Below are positions 1-9,146 of a stretch of DNA of 64,000 bases, piece by piece. The DNA is from an uncultured Enterobacterales bacterium (GTDB lineage: Bacteria > Pseudomonadota > Gammaproteobacteria > Enterobacterales > CALYQQ01). The translations under genes were made by a program, and so were the position numbers. Each line of letters starts with the position of its first letter. Position 1 is the first letter of the stretch. The notes under the pieces are model-generated. The model was not told the origin of the DNA. It saw nothing but the letters and a program-made list of their open reading frames with translations, and did no database searches. The stretch spans positions 62,001 through 126,000 of the forward strand of contig CALYQQ010000008.1 in NCBI GenBank assembly GCA_945288535.1, in the 5' to 3' direction.

Positions 1-2
1 AG

Positions 3-1940
3 TGGTATCGTTTCCTTGGTGTTGAGCCGGCGGTGATGATTGGGCATAGTTTGGGTGAATATGTTGCCGCATGTATTGCTGGTGTATTTTCATTAGAAGA
101 TGCACTTAAGCTGATAATTAAACGTGGTGCACTATTGGCCAACACCGCACCGGGAACGATGTTGGCAGTCAAACAATCAGCGGAAACGATAAGCGAACAA
201 GCTGCTTTGTTAGGTGTAGATATCGCTGTTGTTAATGACGCAGGAAGCTGTGTCATTTCCGGTGCTGTATCGGCAATTGCCTCTTTGCAGGCAAGTTTAA
301 GTACTCAGGGGGTGTCTTGCTATCCGGTTAAGGTTTCACACGCATTTCATTCGCGTTTATTGGATCCCGTGTTGGCAGAGTTTAAAGGCACACTACAAGA
401 GATTACTTTCAACACACCATCGTTGCCGTTTATTTCTAATTTAACCGGTCAACTGGCAACAGCGGACCAGGTTTGTCAGCCCGAATATTGGATACAGCAT
501 TTACGACATACAGTGCAATATGATGACGGCTTGAGTACATTGCTTGAGCAATGCGCTAACAATAATTGGGTATTGCTGGAAGTAGGGCCGCGTCAAATAT
601 TGAGCACTTTGGCATTACGGCATCCGGCATTGGGGAATACGGCCGTTATCGTCTCTTCGCCACGTAATGCTATAGATGCAAAGCAGGTTACTCAGATGCT
701 ATGGCACTCCATTGGTGCACTGTATATGTCTGGGGTTGATATCAACCAGACTCGTTTCTGGCGGTGTACAAAGCAGGCATCTTTGTCTTTGCCTGCCTAT
801 CCTTTTGCATCTCAGCGGTATTGGTTTGGTGTGGTAAATTCACCTACTCATCTGCAGATAGTACAAACGGACGCTGTCGTCGGACATGAATCAGATATGC
901 AACAACAGGTTGCGATGTTGTTTAAAGAGATTTTGGGTTATGAGACGGTCGATCTACAGCGTGGATTTTTTGAGCTAGGCGGTGATTCACTAAGTGCATT
1001 GCAATTGATCGGGCGCCTACAAAAACTGACGGGTGTACGGGTTGAGCTTATGACTATGGAGCAGCCGAGTGTCACGCAAATAGCGAAAGCGTTGGAGGAC
1101 CATGCAGCAGGGCAATACCAAAGTGAAAACTGTTTGGTAAAACTGTGTAACGGTGAAGATAAGAACCAATTACCCCTTGTATTGATCCATCCTATTGGTG
1201 GTGATATCTATTTTTACCGAGAGTTGGCTCAACGTTTAGGGAGTCGTAGAACGATTTATGCCATACGCTCGCCACTACTTAATGATGCGGATACTTTTGC
1301 TTTTGAGAGTATCGAGCAGCTTGCAGGTGAGTATTTAGCTTTGCTGAAACCACATCTTGAGCGAAGTGAGTGTTGTCTGGCAGGTTCTTCATTCGGGGGT
1401 ATTATCGCGTTTGAAATGGCACGACAATACCAAGAAAGGAAACATGTATCTCTGCCAGTAGTAATGATTGATTCCCCTGGTCAGGGAAATCTGCCTGAGG
1501 CCATGACAGAAGAGCAAATTTTGGACTATCTTCTTTCATTTGGCCTAATATCATTGGATATTGATTGGGATGTATGGAAAACAATGAGCAATGTAGTAGA
1601 TAAAATCAATTATTTATCTGAGATCACTAAAGGCACTGTAGCAGAAACAATTTTTTCCTCAACGTTCTTACCTCGTTATTTGCGTACCTGGCAACGGCAT
1701 AATGTTATGATGCAGCATTATTTCCCGAATAAGTTGATAAGTGATGTATTGTTTTTCTCTCATCGTGAGATTATTGCAGATTTTCCTGAAAATCAAAGTA
1801 AATTTTGGTATCCGTGGGTACAGGGACGCTTTGAAGAACAGATAGTTCCGGGAAATCACTTGACGATGAACGCGGGAGAGGGCGCGGCAATGATGGCGAA
1901 AAAAATGACTTCATGGTTAGGGCAGTGGACACAGGCTTGA
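3..1940 (+). CDS. Type I polyketide synthase, C-terminal part (AT-ACP-thioesterase)
   Basis: The gene is open at the left edge; the frame reads through from base 3, so the GTG at 33 is not a real start. Numbering residues from that GTG, an acyltransferase domain occupies about 1-265, with the GHSLGE nucleophile Ser at 6 and a HAFH signature at 103-106, which in known AT domains goes with malonyl-CoA. The usual post-AT linker (PAYPF) follows near 255. An acyl carrier protein spans about 290-355, with phosphopantetheine Ser319 in GGDSL. A thioesterase spans about 380-630, with GSSFG nucleophile Ser453, Asp480 and His609. No ketoreductase or dehydratase lies between AT and ACP. This is therefore a terminal module that loads an extender and releases the chain by hydrolysis or cyclisation. 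The upstream ketosynthase must lie outside the window. The product is unknown. Confidence 0.93.
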   Translation, partial: WYRFLGVEPAVMIGHSLGEYVAACIAGVFSLEDALKLIIKRGALLANTAPGTMLAVKQSAETISEQAALLGVDIAVVNDAGSCVISGAVSAIASLQASLSTQGVSCYPVKVSHAFHSRLLDPVLAEFKGTLQEITFNTPSLPFISNLTGQLATADQVCQPEYWIQHLRHTVQYDDGLSTLLEQCANNNWVLLEVGPRQILSTLALRHPALGNTAVIVSSPRNAIDAKQVTQMLWHSIGALYMSGVDINQTRFWRCTKQASLSLPAYPFASQRYWFGVVNSPTHLQIVQTDAVVGHESDMQQQVAMLFKEILGYETVDLQRGFFELGGDSLSALQLIGRLQKLTGVRVELMTMEQPSVTQIAKALEDHAAGQYQSENCLVKLCNGEDKNQLPLVLIHPIGGDIYFYRELAQRLGSRRTIYAIRSPLLNDADTFAFESIEQLAGEYLALLKPHLERSECCLAGSSFGGIIAFEMARQYQERKHVSLPVVMIDSPGQGNLPEAMTEEQILDYLLSFGLISLDIDWDVWKTMSNVVDKINYLSEITKGTVAETIFSSTFLPRYLRTWQRHNVMMQHYFPNKLISDVLFFSHREIIADFPENQSKFWYPWVQGRFEEQIVPGNHLTMNAGEGAAMMAKKMTSWLGQWTQA

Positions 1941-1975
1941 TAGCATAGAGTATTTATTGTATTAGCGGATCAATA

Positions 1976-1998
1976 AGCGGGATAAAAACTATCCCGCT
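1976..1998 (+). terminator. Hairpin after the PKS gene
   Basis: A perfect 9-bp stem AGCGGGATA/TATCCCGCT with loop AAAAC begins 35 bases after the PKS stop. No T-run follows immediately, so it may be a weak terminator or an mRNA 3' stabiliser. Confidence 0.5.
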
Positions 1999-2091
1999 GA
2001 AGTTATGATAATATTAATTTTTTGATAATCCCACGTATATTTATTTTGATGCTGTAGGAAATATTACTTTTATAAAAGTAGAGGAAGCCGT

Positions 2092-2826
2092 ATGTGGTTT
2101 GTGCAAATAAAAAGGAGTTACACTAGAAATGATGAGCATATTTTATTTTGTTTTCCTTATGCAGCCGGAAATGCTGAGATATTCGAACCATTTTCTCGCT
2201 ATGTCAATAGCAATACGTCAGTGTATGCTATGCAACTCCCTGGCAATGGGCGCCGTTTTTCAGAAGCGTTAAGTAATGATGTCTGCAAAATTTTACATCA
2301 GGTTGAACAAGAAGCGGCGAGTCTTATGTCGGGAAAAACTTACTCATTTCTAGGTCATAGTAATGGTGGATTATTCGCCTTTGAATTGGCGAGTAGATTT
2401 ATCGCTCAGAATAAACCACCAGTGCGAATTTTTATCGCGGCGGAAGCGCCACCTCATATTATGGATTTTAAAGATGACCCGATACATTCAGATGATAATG
2501 AAATGGTTAAGGTATTGCGTCGTTATGGTGGAACACGAGCAGATATTTTAGATAACGTTGATTTCAGAAGTTTATTTCTTCCTATTATACGTAACGAGCT
2601 GTCAATTAATTTTCATATGAAACGTGCATTAAAAGATAAAACAATCGATTATCCTTTGGTATTGATCCACGGCAGCTGTGATAATACTATTTCAAAGCAG
2701 GATATGGCAGCTTGGGCACGCTATACCAGCGCGCATATTATTCTACATACTGTGTCATCGGATCATTTTTTTATCAACCATAAGCCGAAAGATGTGGCAA
2801 ATATCATCAATCAAATGCTGGCGTGA
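2092..2826 (+). CDS. Type II thioesterase of PKS/NRPS pathway
   Basis: This 244-residue alpha/beta hydrolase matches the stand-alone GrsT/RifR-type thioesterases that strip mis-primed or stalled acyl groups from carrier proteins. Visible landmarks are FCFPYAAGNA near the N-terminus (oxyanion loop), the nucleophile elbow GHSNGG with Ser90, Asp197 in HGSCDN, and His225 in SDHFF. Length is typical for the family. A strong GAGGAAG ribosome-binding site stands in front of the ATG. It lies 151 bases downstream of the PKS gene on the same strand and almost certainly edits that synthase. The cytoplasmic location fits the absence of a signal peptide. Confidence 0.92.
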   Translation: MWFVQIKRSYTRNDEHILFCFPYAAGNAEIFEPFSRYVNSNTSVYAMQLPGNGRRFSEALSNDVCKILHQVEQEAASLMSGKTYSFLGHSNGGLFAFELASRFIAQNKPPVRIFIAAEAPPHIMDFKDDPIHSDDNEMVKVLRRYGGTRADILDNVDFRSLFLPIIRNELSINFHMKRALKDKTIDYPLVLIHGSCDNTISKQDMAAWARYTSAHIILHTVSSDHFFINHKPKDVANIINQMLA

Positions 2827-4433
2827 GTGAGGTCCATCCTGAATGGATTTATCCTATAAATAAAGTTTTGGATTTTCATTCATCTGACCTAGGATTATTA
2901 TAAGTTAGTTGCAGTGATGCACATAACGCTACTTTTAATGAAGATTACCAATAAACGTTAATTGAGTATATTTATGCAATTATTACTGGCGTACTCATTA
3001 AAGTTAGCAAAATAGATTCTTTAGATAATTTTTAAAATGGCTGTAGCTATGATAAGACACTATTCTGGAATAGCTAATGCATTAAAAAAGTTTTCTCATT
3101 TAATTTAGTAATCTTTATAAAGTTAACTCACTCTTCATACATATAATATTTATCTTTCTATGTCAGTTCGTTTTCTCTACAATTTTCTGATTAACTTTAT
3201 TTTATAGCTTTACTTTTTTCAATATTATTATATAACGAGTGATAATAAATATAATACTTTATTTTTTAGGCAGATAAAAAAAGAAGAAAATAGAAAGGAT
3301 AAACCAAACTAAAATATATAATATACTTTCATTAAAATGTATGAAAAGAATCCATATATAATCAATGAAAATTAAGATTATCCATTAGAAGAATATCTCT
3401 AATATGATAAAAATTACTATCCAAAAGTAAAATTATTTTAATTAATCTAGTTATTTTTTATTTAAATAAATTTGCTATAAAATAATTAGTAAAAGTATAA
3501 GGTTATTTTATCTGACATAATTATAACAAAATTTATAAAAATTAATTAATGTTAAGTTAGATAGTTATACTTTCGATGAGAAAACATCAAGAATAATAAT
3601 AATCTTTATAGTACCAATAGGATTATGACTCTATTAAAAGTATTTCCTATAGAAATTCCTCTAATAAATAAAATAATTGATGATATAGCAAAAAATGATC
3701 TTAGCTATATAAGTACGCATATCCATAAAAATTACCATACTTTATCAAAGAAATTTAAATCACATAGCAACGATAACTTATTTGTATTACTTTCCGATTT
3801 TAGACATATTTTATCCCTAACGTATTCATATAATTATCTATAACAAGCGCTATATTTTTTCTGCAGGGTAGAGCAATTGTAATATAGAAATACGGATGTA
3901 ACCGATTAATAAATTTATAAAAAACCGGAGGTGTGATTTATTTAATGACTAAAACTAACCTGCAGTTTTTTTACGTAATCGTGTTTTTCCCACCCACAAA
4001 GGAAGAGCCTCATTCTTAAAACACCGTTTTATATTAATTGTATCGTTTGATAGCTATTTTTATGATTATATTGATATTATTCTAAATAAATTTTCTCAGA
4101 ACACATGGAATCGCCAGTTAATGTCTTATCACTTGCACGCTTTCGCACTAAACTTATGTCTAATAGAATACGCTCCTTAAGTTATTTTCATTTTAATCGA
4201 ACATTACAAAAAAACTTGCGGATAACCAGCAAAGATTAATCGTAATATTTTACTTAAAATGCTAGTTAAAATAATACAGTGCGGACTTATCTTTTGAACA
4301 AGTAAATTGTTTTAATATCAATGGAAGTATAAGGTATTAACGAGAGTTTGCATTACAAATGACTACATCTTGATAAGACTTAATTAGATTTTATGCCTTA
4401 TTAGACTTGCGAAGAAAGCGTTAAGAATAAAAA
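2827..4433. other. 1.6-kb AT-rich stretch between thioesterase and tRNA-Phe
   Basis: Very AT-rich, with stop codons in all frames apart from one 72-codon ORF (annotated separately). A small inverted repeat TAGCTAT/ATAGCTA lies at 3044-3076 and a weak hairpin TCCAT/ATGGA just after the thioesterase stop. I see no transposase, integrase or recognisable gene remnant. Confidence 0.6.
3625..3843 (+). CDS. Small hypothetical protein (72 aa), doubtful
   Basis: An isolated 72-codon ORF in otherwise non-coding AT-rich DNA. The product would be basic and Ile/Lys/Ser/Asn-rich, without a signal peptide or membrane helix, and I recognise no family. An AGG lies six bases ahead of the ATG, so translation is possible. 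It may be a real small island gene, the remnant of a longer gene, or chance. Being on the PKS side of the tRNA it would belong to the putative island. Confidence 0.25.
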   Translation: MTLLKVFPIEIPLINKIIDDIAKNDLSYISTHIHKNYHTLSKKFKSHSNDNLFVLLSDFRHILSLTYSYNYL

Positions 4434-4509
4434 TGGTGCCCGGACTCGGAATCGAACCAAGGACACGGGGATTTTCAATCCCCTGCTCTACCGACTGAGC
4501 TATCCGGGC
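4434..4509 (-). tRNA. pheV: tRNA-Phe (anticodon GAA)
   Basis: The reverse complement folds as a 76-nt tRNA beginning GCCCGGATAGCTCAG and ending in a genomically encoded CCA. The anticodon loop TTGAAAA sits in a five-pair GGGGA/TCCCC stem, and the T-arm contains GGTTCGATTCC. As far as I can recall it is identical to E. coli tRNA-Phe. In E. coli pheV lies beyond mltC, and pheV is a well-known insertion point for pathogenicity islands. The 3' end here points toward the polyketide genes. The symbol is given by position only. Confidence 0.97.
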
Positions 4510-4520
4510 AATGGCCTAGT

Positions 4521-4549
4521 ATTAAAGCTGAACTATTCGATGTCGTCAA
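4521..4549 (-). promoter_or_regulatory. Sigma-70 promoter of tRNA-Phe
   Basis: Reading the minus strand, TTGACG (4549-4544) and TTTAAT (4526-4521) are separated by exactly 17 bases. The start point would fall a few bases before the tRNA 5' end at 4509. Confidence 0.7.
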
Positions 4550-5159
4550 TCACTTTTTTAGTGAATGATTAAAATAGTGACATTGTTGATCATTAAATAT
4601 ACATTTAATATATTACTGGAAGCCGTGCTTAGAATAAACTCATTGCAATATTATAGTTAAGTATGCCTTTCCTAACTAAAGACATCTTGTTTACGCTTTT
4701 TATTTATTACACGTCAATTATACTAAACTGAGTAAATAAGGAAATGGTTATTAGGTTAGATGAAATAATATCGTTTTAATAATAAATAGATTTTTCTAAA
4801 TAAAAAGAAAATCGTTTTTAGCTTATAATAATGATAATTGTTGTAACTATTTTATATTATAGATTATTAGCATAATTATAATTGACTTATACAATAACAT
4901 TTTTTGTGCTATATGATTTTAATAAAAATTTATTAACTATAGATTATCTTTTTATTAAAGATATATTGCGTAATATTTTTTAAGCGTATTTTTCATTCAT
5001 CTATGATAAGAACTCATTTTTAATGACCTAATAAAATTTTTTCAGAATATTATTATCTATAATATGACAATATGTTTAATATAATTATTTTTCTTATGTC
5101 ATAAAAAAGAATTAATTTTTTATGACAATTCCGCATTGTTAAAATGCAATTATCTACAT
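4550..5159. other. AT-rich upstream region of the GH3 gene
   Basis: About 600 bases with no ORF of note. I see no defined operator. It presumably carries the promoter of the downstream glycoside hydrolase. Confidence 0.5.
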
Positions 5160-5174
5160 GGAGAGTATGACTAC

Positions 5175-7550
5175 ATGTTAATGAGGATAATTAAAGTAAG
5201 TTGTACAATTACTATTATATTTATGGTGCTAAATGCTTTTTCTGCAATTACATTAACAGATGAAACATCTATTGATTTTATTTTACATGAACTAACGCCG
5301 GCAGAAAAAGCTAAATTAGTTGTTGGTTCTGGGGTAAATAATGCTGTATTAGTACAAGGTGGTGCGGGTGCTACTTCAGCTATACCACGTTTAGGTATTC
5401 CACAGATCGTTATGGCTGATGGCCCAGCGGGTGTCAAGCTTGGTGGTGAACCTATAAATGTTATACCACGTTATGCTACAGCTTTTCCAATTCCTACAGC
5501 ACTAGCTGCCAGTTGGAATGAAAATTTAATTTTTCAAGTTGCTTCTGTGATGGGCGATGAAGCAAAAAGTTACGGTATTGATCTCCTATTAGCACCGGTA
5601 CTTAATATTCAACGAGATCCACGTAATGGTCGTAATTTTCAATCTTTTTCCGAAGATCCCTACTTATCAGGAAAATTAAGTGCTGCTTTTGTTAATGGTA
5701 TTCAGTCCCGTGGTGTAGGGGCAACTTTAAAGCATTTTGTTGCTTATAATCAACAAACGTACCGTTACTCTATTGATCAACAAATTGATGAACGCGCATT
5801 ACGTGAGATTTATTTAGCCGGTTTTGAATATGCTGTAAAAAAGAGTAAGCCTTGGGCTGTTATGAGTGCTTATCCTTCGATAAATGGTACGCTTGTTTCG
5901 CAGAATAGCCGCTTTCTTAAAACAATTTTACGCGAGGAGTGGGGATACACTGGCGTGGTGATGTCATCGTGGTATGGTATTAATGATCCACTAAAAGCAT
6001 TGCCCGCGGGAAATGATCTGATCATGCCAGGTGATCCGTTTAAGAAAAATCAGCATCGATCAATAGAAAAAAGTATTTTAGATGGATTAGAACAGGGATT
6101 TTTACAAGAAAAGCATATTGATGAAAATATTAGAGCTATTCTTGGTATGGTAATAAAAACGCCTATTTTCAAAGGTAACCAGCCAGAAGGTAATCCACCG
6201 CTAGATAAGCATATCAGATATGCACATAATGCTGCGGTTGAAAGTATGGTATTGTTAAAAAATAATTATCAAACGCTTCCTATCCTCATGAATAATAAAA
6301 TTGCATTATTTGGTCATAATATTCAGCATATTTATATTGGGGGGGATGGTAGTACTAAAGTAAATATTAAGCCTGGTCGAGAAAGTCATTTGATTGAGAA
6401 TATGGCTAAAGTAGGGTATAGGTTAATTAGTCAGGTTAATGATGTCCCGCTGCAAGAAGGAATTTCATCACATAATATTATTGATGCAGCTAATCAGTCA
6501 GATATCGCGATCATTTCTATTGGTCGCAATTCATCAGAAGAGGTGGACCGATATTCGATGGAGTTGACACCACAAGAATTGCAACTTATTAAAAATGTGT
6601 CTGGCATTTATCATGCGCAAAATAAAAAGGTGATCGTCTTATTAAATATTGGTACGCCAATTGAAATGGTAACTTGGGATATGTATGCCGATGCAATACT
6701 TTTGTTATGGCAGCCAGGTCAAGAAGCTGGAAGTGCTTTAGCCGATATTTTATCTGGTAAAGAAAGCCCTTCAGGTAAATTACCAATGACATTTCCGAAA
6801 TATTATCGGGATGTCCCTTCTTACGGAAACTTTCCTGGCTATAGCAATAAAGTGAATTATGGTGAAGGAATTTATGTTGGTTACCGTTTTTATGATAGTA
6901 AATATATCCAACCAATGTATCCATTTGGGCATGGTTTATCTTATAGTACATTTACTTATTCAAATACTCGATTAAGCCAACCTATATTTAATCTTGATAA
7001 AGATGAAAGTATTTCTATCTATGTTGATGTTCAAAATAATGGTTCTATAACAGCTAAAGAAATTATTCAACTTTATGTTCATGATAAAGCCTCTAGAATT
7101 GACAGGCCTTTACAAGAGCTTAAAGGATTTAAAAAAATAGAATTAATGCCCAATGAGAAACAGACTATTTCATTTAATATTGATAAAAGCGCCTTATCTT
7201 TTTTTGATGTAACGTTGGATCGCTGGATTGTCGAACCTGGGCGTTTTACACTTCGTATTGGTAGTTCATCACGTGATATTCGTCATGAAATTGAATTCAA
7301 AGCGATTAGTGAAAAAGCCCCAGCCATTACATTAAAAACATGCTGGACGGATATTCAACAATACAGTAAAGCTGCCATGATTGTTGCCAAATATATTGGT
7401 ACTGACGAGGTGAATAGTGGGATAGAAGGTGAATTAACATTAAGTGATAAAATGGACATATATTTTTCGCGTCAACCTACTTTAAAAGATAATAAAGTCG
7501 TGCAACACGAGTTGCTGCATAAATTATTAAGTGAATTGAATGATCTTTAA
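5175..7550 (+). CDS. Secreted glycoside hydrolase family 3 protein lacking the usual nucleophile Asp
   Basis: The ATG at 5175 is chosen over an upstream TTG at 5136 because GGAGAG stands nine bases before it and the product then starts with a clean signal peptide (MLMRIIKV, hydrophobic stretch, NAFSA). The mature protein has the GH3 TIM-barrel (MADGPAG, NGRNFQSFSEDP, LKHFVAYN), the alpha/beta sandwich domain (VESMVLLKNN, SSEEVDR with the likely acid/base Glu, SGKLPMTFP) and a C-terminal fibronectin-III-like domain (PFGHGLSYSTF). At the nucleophile site the family reads M-S/T-D-W; here residues 263-266 are MSSW, with Ser encoded by TCG at 5967-5969. The remaining substrate-site residues look intact. 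It would act in the periplasm or outside the cell, on beta-glucosides if active. An extra C-terminal tail of about 80 residues has no family I know. Confidence 0.88.
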   Translation: MLMRIIKVSCTITIIFMVLNAFSAITLTDETSIDFILHELTPAEKAKLVVGSGVNNAVLVQGGAGATSAIPRLGIPQIVMADGPAGVKLGGEPINVIPRYATAFPIPTALAASWNENLIFQVASVMGDEAKSYGIDLLLAPVLNIQRDPRNGRNFQSFSEDPYLSGKLSAAFVNGIQSRGVGATLKHFVAYNQQTYRYSIDQQIDERALREIYLAGFEYAVKKSKPWAVMSAYPSINGTLVSQNSRFLKTILREEWGYTGVVMSSWYGINDPLKALPAGNDLIMPGDPFKKNQHRSIEKSILDGLEQGFLQEKHIDENIRAILGMVIKTPIFKGNQPEGNPPLDKHIRYAHNAAVESMVLLKNNYQTLPILMNNKIALFGHNIQHIYIGGDGSTKVNIKPGRESHLIENMAKVGYRLISQVNDVPLQEGISSHNIIDAANQSDIAIISIGRNSSEEVDRYSMELTPQELQLIKNVSGIYHAQNKKVIVLLNIGTPIEMVTWDMYADAILLLWQPGQEAGSALADILSGKESPSGKLPMTFPKYYRDVPSYGNFPGYSNKVNYGEGIYVGYRFYDSKYIQPMYPFGHGLSYSTFTYSNTRLSQPIFNLDKDESISIYVDVQNNGSITAKEIIQLYVHDKASRIDRPLQELKGFKKIELMPNEKQTISFNIDKSALSFFDVTLDRWIVEPGRFTLRIGSSSRDIRHEIEFKAISEKAPAITLKTCWTDIQQYSKAAMIVAKYIGTDEVNSGIEGELTLSDKMDIYFSRQPTLKDNKVVQHELLHKLLSELNDL

Positions 7551-7679
7551 GAAATAAATATTGCAAAATAGGCATGACCTCATGATCAAGCGTAATCGAT
7601 AATGATCTTTTTTATGGTGATAGTTTATGTTTTAACTGTCTGTTGATAATTCATTACGGTAAAATCGTAATAAATAATA

Positions 7680-7706
7680 TTGCCCCCAATAAGGAGGCAA
7701 ATTTTT
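7680..7706 (+). terminator. Terminator of the GH3 gene
   Basis: Stem TTGCCCCC/GGAGGCAA with one mismatch and loop AATAA, followed by ATTTTT on the plus strand. It lies between convergent genes and may also stop mltC transcription. Confidence 0.7.
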
Positions 7707-7716
7707 CAATAGACAA

Positions 7717-8796
7717 CTAGCGATATTGACTTTTACGATAAACGCTATCAACTTTATATAAATAGCGGCGAGCTTCTGAAGAGGGATGATTATTGATCAA
7801 TTTTTTGTAGAGTTGCTCGGGTGTCAATTGATTGATCAGTTGCATAGCTTTAGTTCTATCATCAGAAAAGACACGTAATACGCTACCAGCACCGGCATTA
7901 TAAGCGGTGATTGTTGCATAATGTTTTAATTTAGGATGATTGATATCAGCAAGATAATGTGTTTGCAGCAGTGCTAAATAGGCCGTACCTGTATCAATAT
8001 TATTTGCTGGATCAAATAAATAATTTCGGCTAGGTTGACCAGAGCGTCCTTGCATAGCAAAAACATCACGTCCAGCCGTATGACTGACAACTTGCATTAA
8101 GCCCAACGCGTCAGCATGACTGACTGCATAAGGATTAAAACTGGATTCAATTTCCATAATCGCCAGAATTAGACGTTCATCTACATTATATTTTTTCGCT
8201 GCTTTACGGATATACGGCAAATATTTATGTGCACGTTTATCAACATGATTTGCAACGAGCTGAATATTCACCCCCCAAATCGTCTTTAATCCTGATTGGC
8301 GTTTTTGTAGATGTGTTTCTAAAAGGTAATCGGCAAAGCGTGCAGCTCGCCATTCCCATCGAATAGGCTGATTGTCCTGATCGACAACTTGGCCAAATAA
8401 AAAAGGCTCTTGGCTAATGAATATATCATTGCGTGCTGAATAAAGATCCACTGAGCCCGGATCATCACCCATTAATAATGTTGAAATTATTGTTTGGCGT
8501 AAATGTTGTCGTGTATCTACTTGCTCTATTGTTTCAACTGTAATGGTACCATTATCAAAATTAATATGACTACGTGTTTTATAGTTGTCAGTATACTTTA
8601 CATAATCTTTTGTTCCTGCAATGAGCACTTCCTGGCGACCCCAGATAGTTTCGATATTATTAGCAAACTGACCAATCAAAATATCAAAAGCATTAACATC
8701 TTTTTCTATAACAATTGGCGGAGATTTTTGTTTTGGTGTATTTGTACAGGCCGTTAATATCAGAGAAACTGCAAGTAATAGTAAGAATCTTTTCAT
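7717..8796 (-). CDS. mltC: Membrane-bound lytic murein transglycosylase C
   Basis: A 359-residue outer-membrane lipoprotein that cleaves the MurNAc-GlcNAc bond of peptidoglycan with formation of 1,6-anhydroMurNAc. The lipobox LTAC puts the acylated Cys at residue 17. The C-terminal half is the SLT lysozyme-like domain, with ESSFNP carrying catalytic Glu217, then GLMQV and the TAYNAG motif. Length equals E. coli MltC. It is the last gene of the minus-strand set mutY-yggX-mltC, the same order as in E. coli. Confidence 0.97.
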   Translation of the reverse strand: MKRFLLLLAVSLILTACTNTPKQKSPPIVIEKDVNAFDILIGQFANNIETIWGRQEVLIAGTKDYVKYTDNYKTRSHINFDNGTITVETIEQVDTRQHLRQTIISTLLMGDDPGSVDLYSARNDIFISQEPFLFGQVVDQDNQPIRWEWRAARFADYLLETHLQKRQSGLKTIWGVNIQLVANHVDKRAHKYLPYIRKAAKKYNVDERLILAIMEIESSFNPYAVSHADALGLMQVVSHTAGRDVFAMQGRSGQPSRNYLFDPANNIDTGTAYLALLQTHYLADINHPKLKHYATITAYNAGAGSVLRVFSDDRTKAMQLINQLTPEQLYKKLINNHPSSEARRYLYKVDSVYRKSQYR

Positions 8797-8832
8797 TATA
8801 CTGTATGAACTTCCAACATAACTAATAATTAT

Positions 8833-9105
8833 TTATTTGTTTTGGGGAACGTAGCCTTCAATATGAACGTCTTTACCTTCAAAAAGAAATTTAAGCATTT
8901 CCTCTTCCAACAGTTGACGGTGTTGTACATCCATCATATTTAACTTGTGTTCATTAATTAGCATTGTTTGTTTATTCATCCATAATGACCATGCTTCTTT
9001 TGATATTTCATGATAAATCCGTTGTCCAATTTCGCCGGGATAAAGCTGAAAATCCAAACCTTCACTGTCTTTCTTTAAAAAATGGCAATAAATAATTCTA
9101 CTCAT
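8833..9105 (-). CDS. yggX: Fe(2+)-trafficking protein YggX
   Basis: A small cytosolic protein linked to iron-sulfur cluster protection under oxidative stress. The ATG at 9105 is preferred to an in-frame TTG two codons earlier because the product then begins MSRIIYCHF like its homologues (Cys7), with GAGAG upstream. The family block [14 protein letters not shown] and the C-terminal [13 protein letters not shown] are intact; length is 90 residues, family about 91. It lies directly downstream of mutY, an Fe-S glycosylase, as in E. coli. Confidence 0.96.
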   Translation of the reverse strand: MSRIIYCHFLKKDSEGLDFQLYPGEIGQRIYHEISKEAWSLWMNKQTMLINEHKLNMMDVQHRQLLEEEMLKFLFEGKDVHIEGYVPQNK

Positions 9106-9146
9106 AATCAACTCTCAATTGCATAACATTTAATTTATTATACCTT

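Noticed and set aside
4434-5135. Second attachment site (repeat of the tRNA-Phe 3' end)
   Set aside because: I found no other copy of the tRNA 3' sequence in the window; the distal repeat, if any, is outside.
6589-6951. 120-codon ORF antisense to the GH3 gene
   Set aside because: Lies wholly inside a well-supported gene on the other strand, with no family resemblance or ribosome-binding site.
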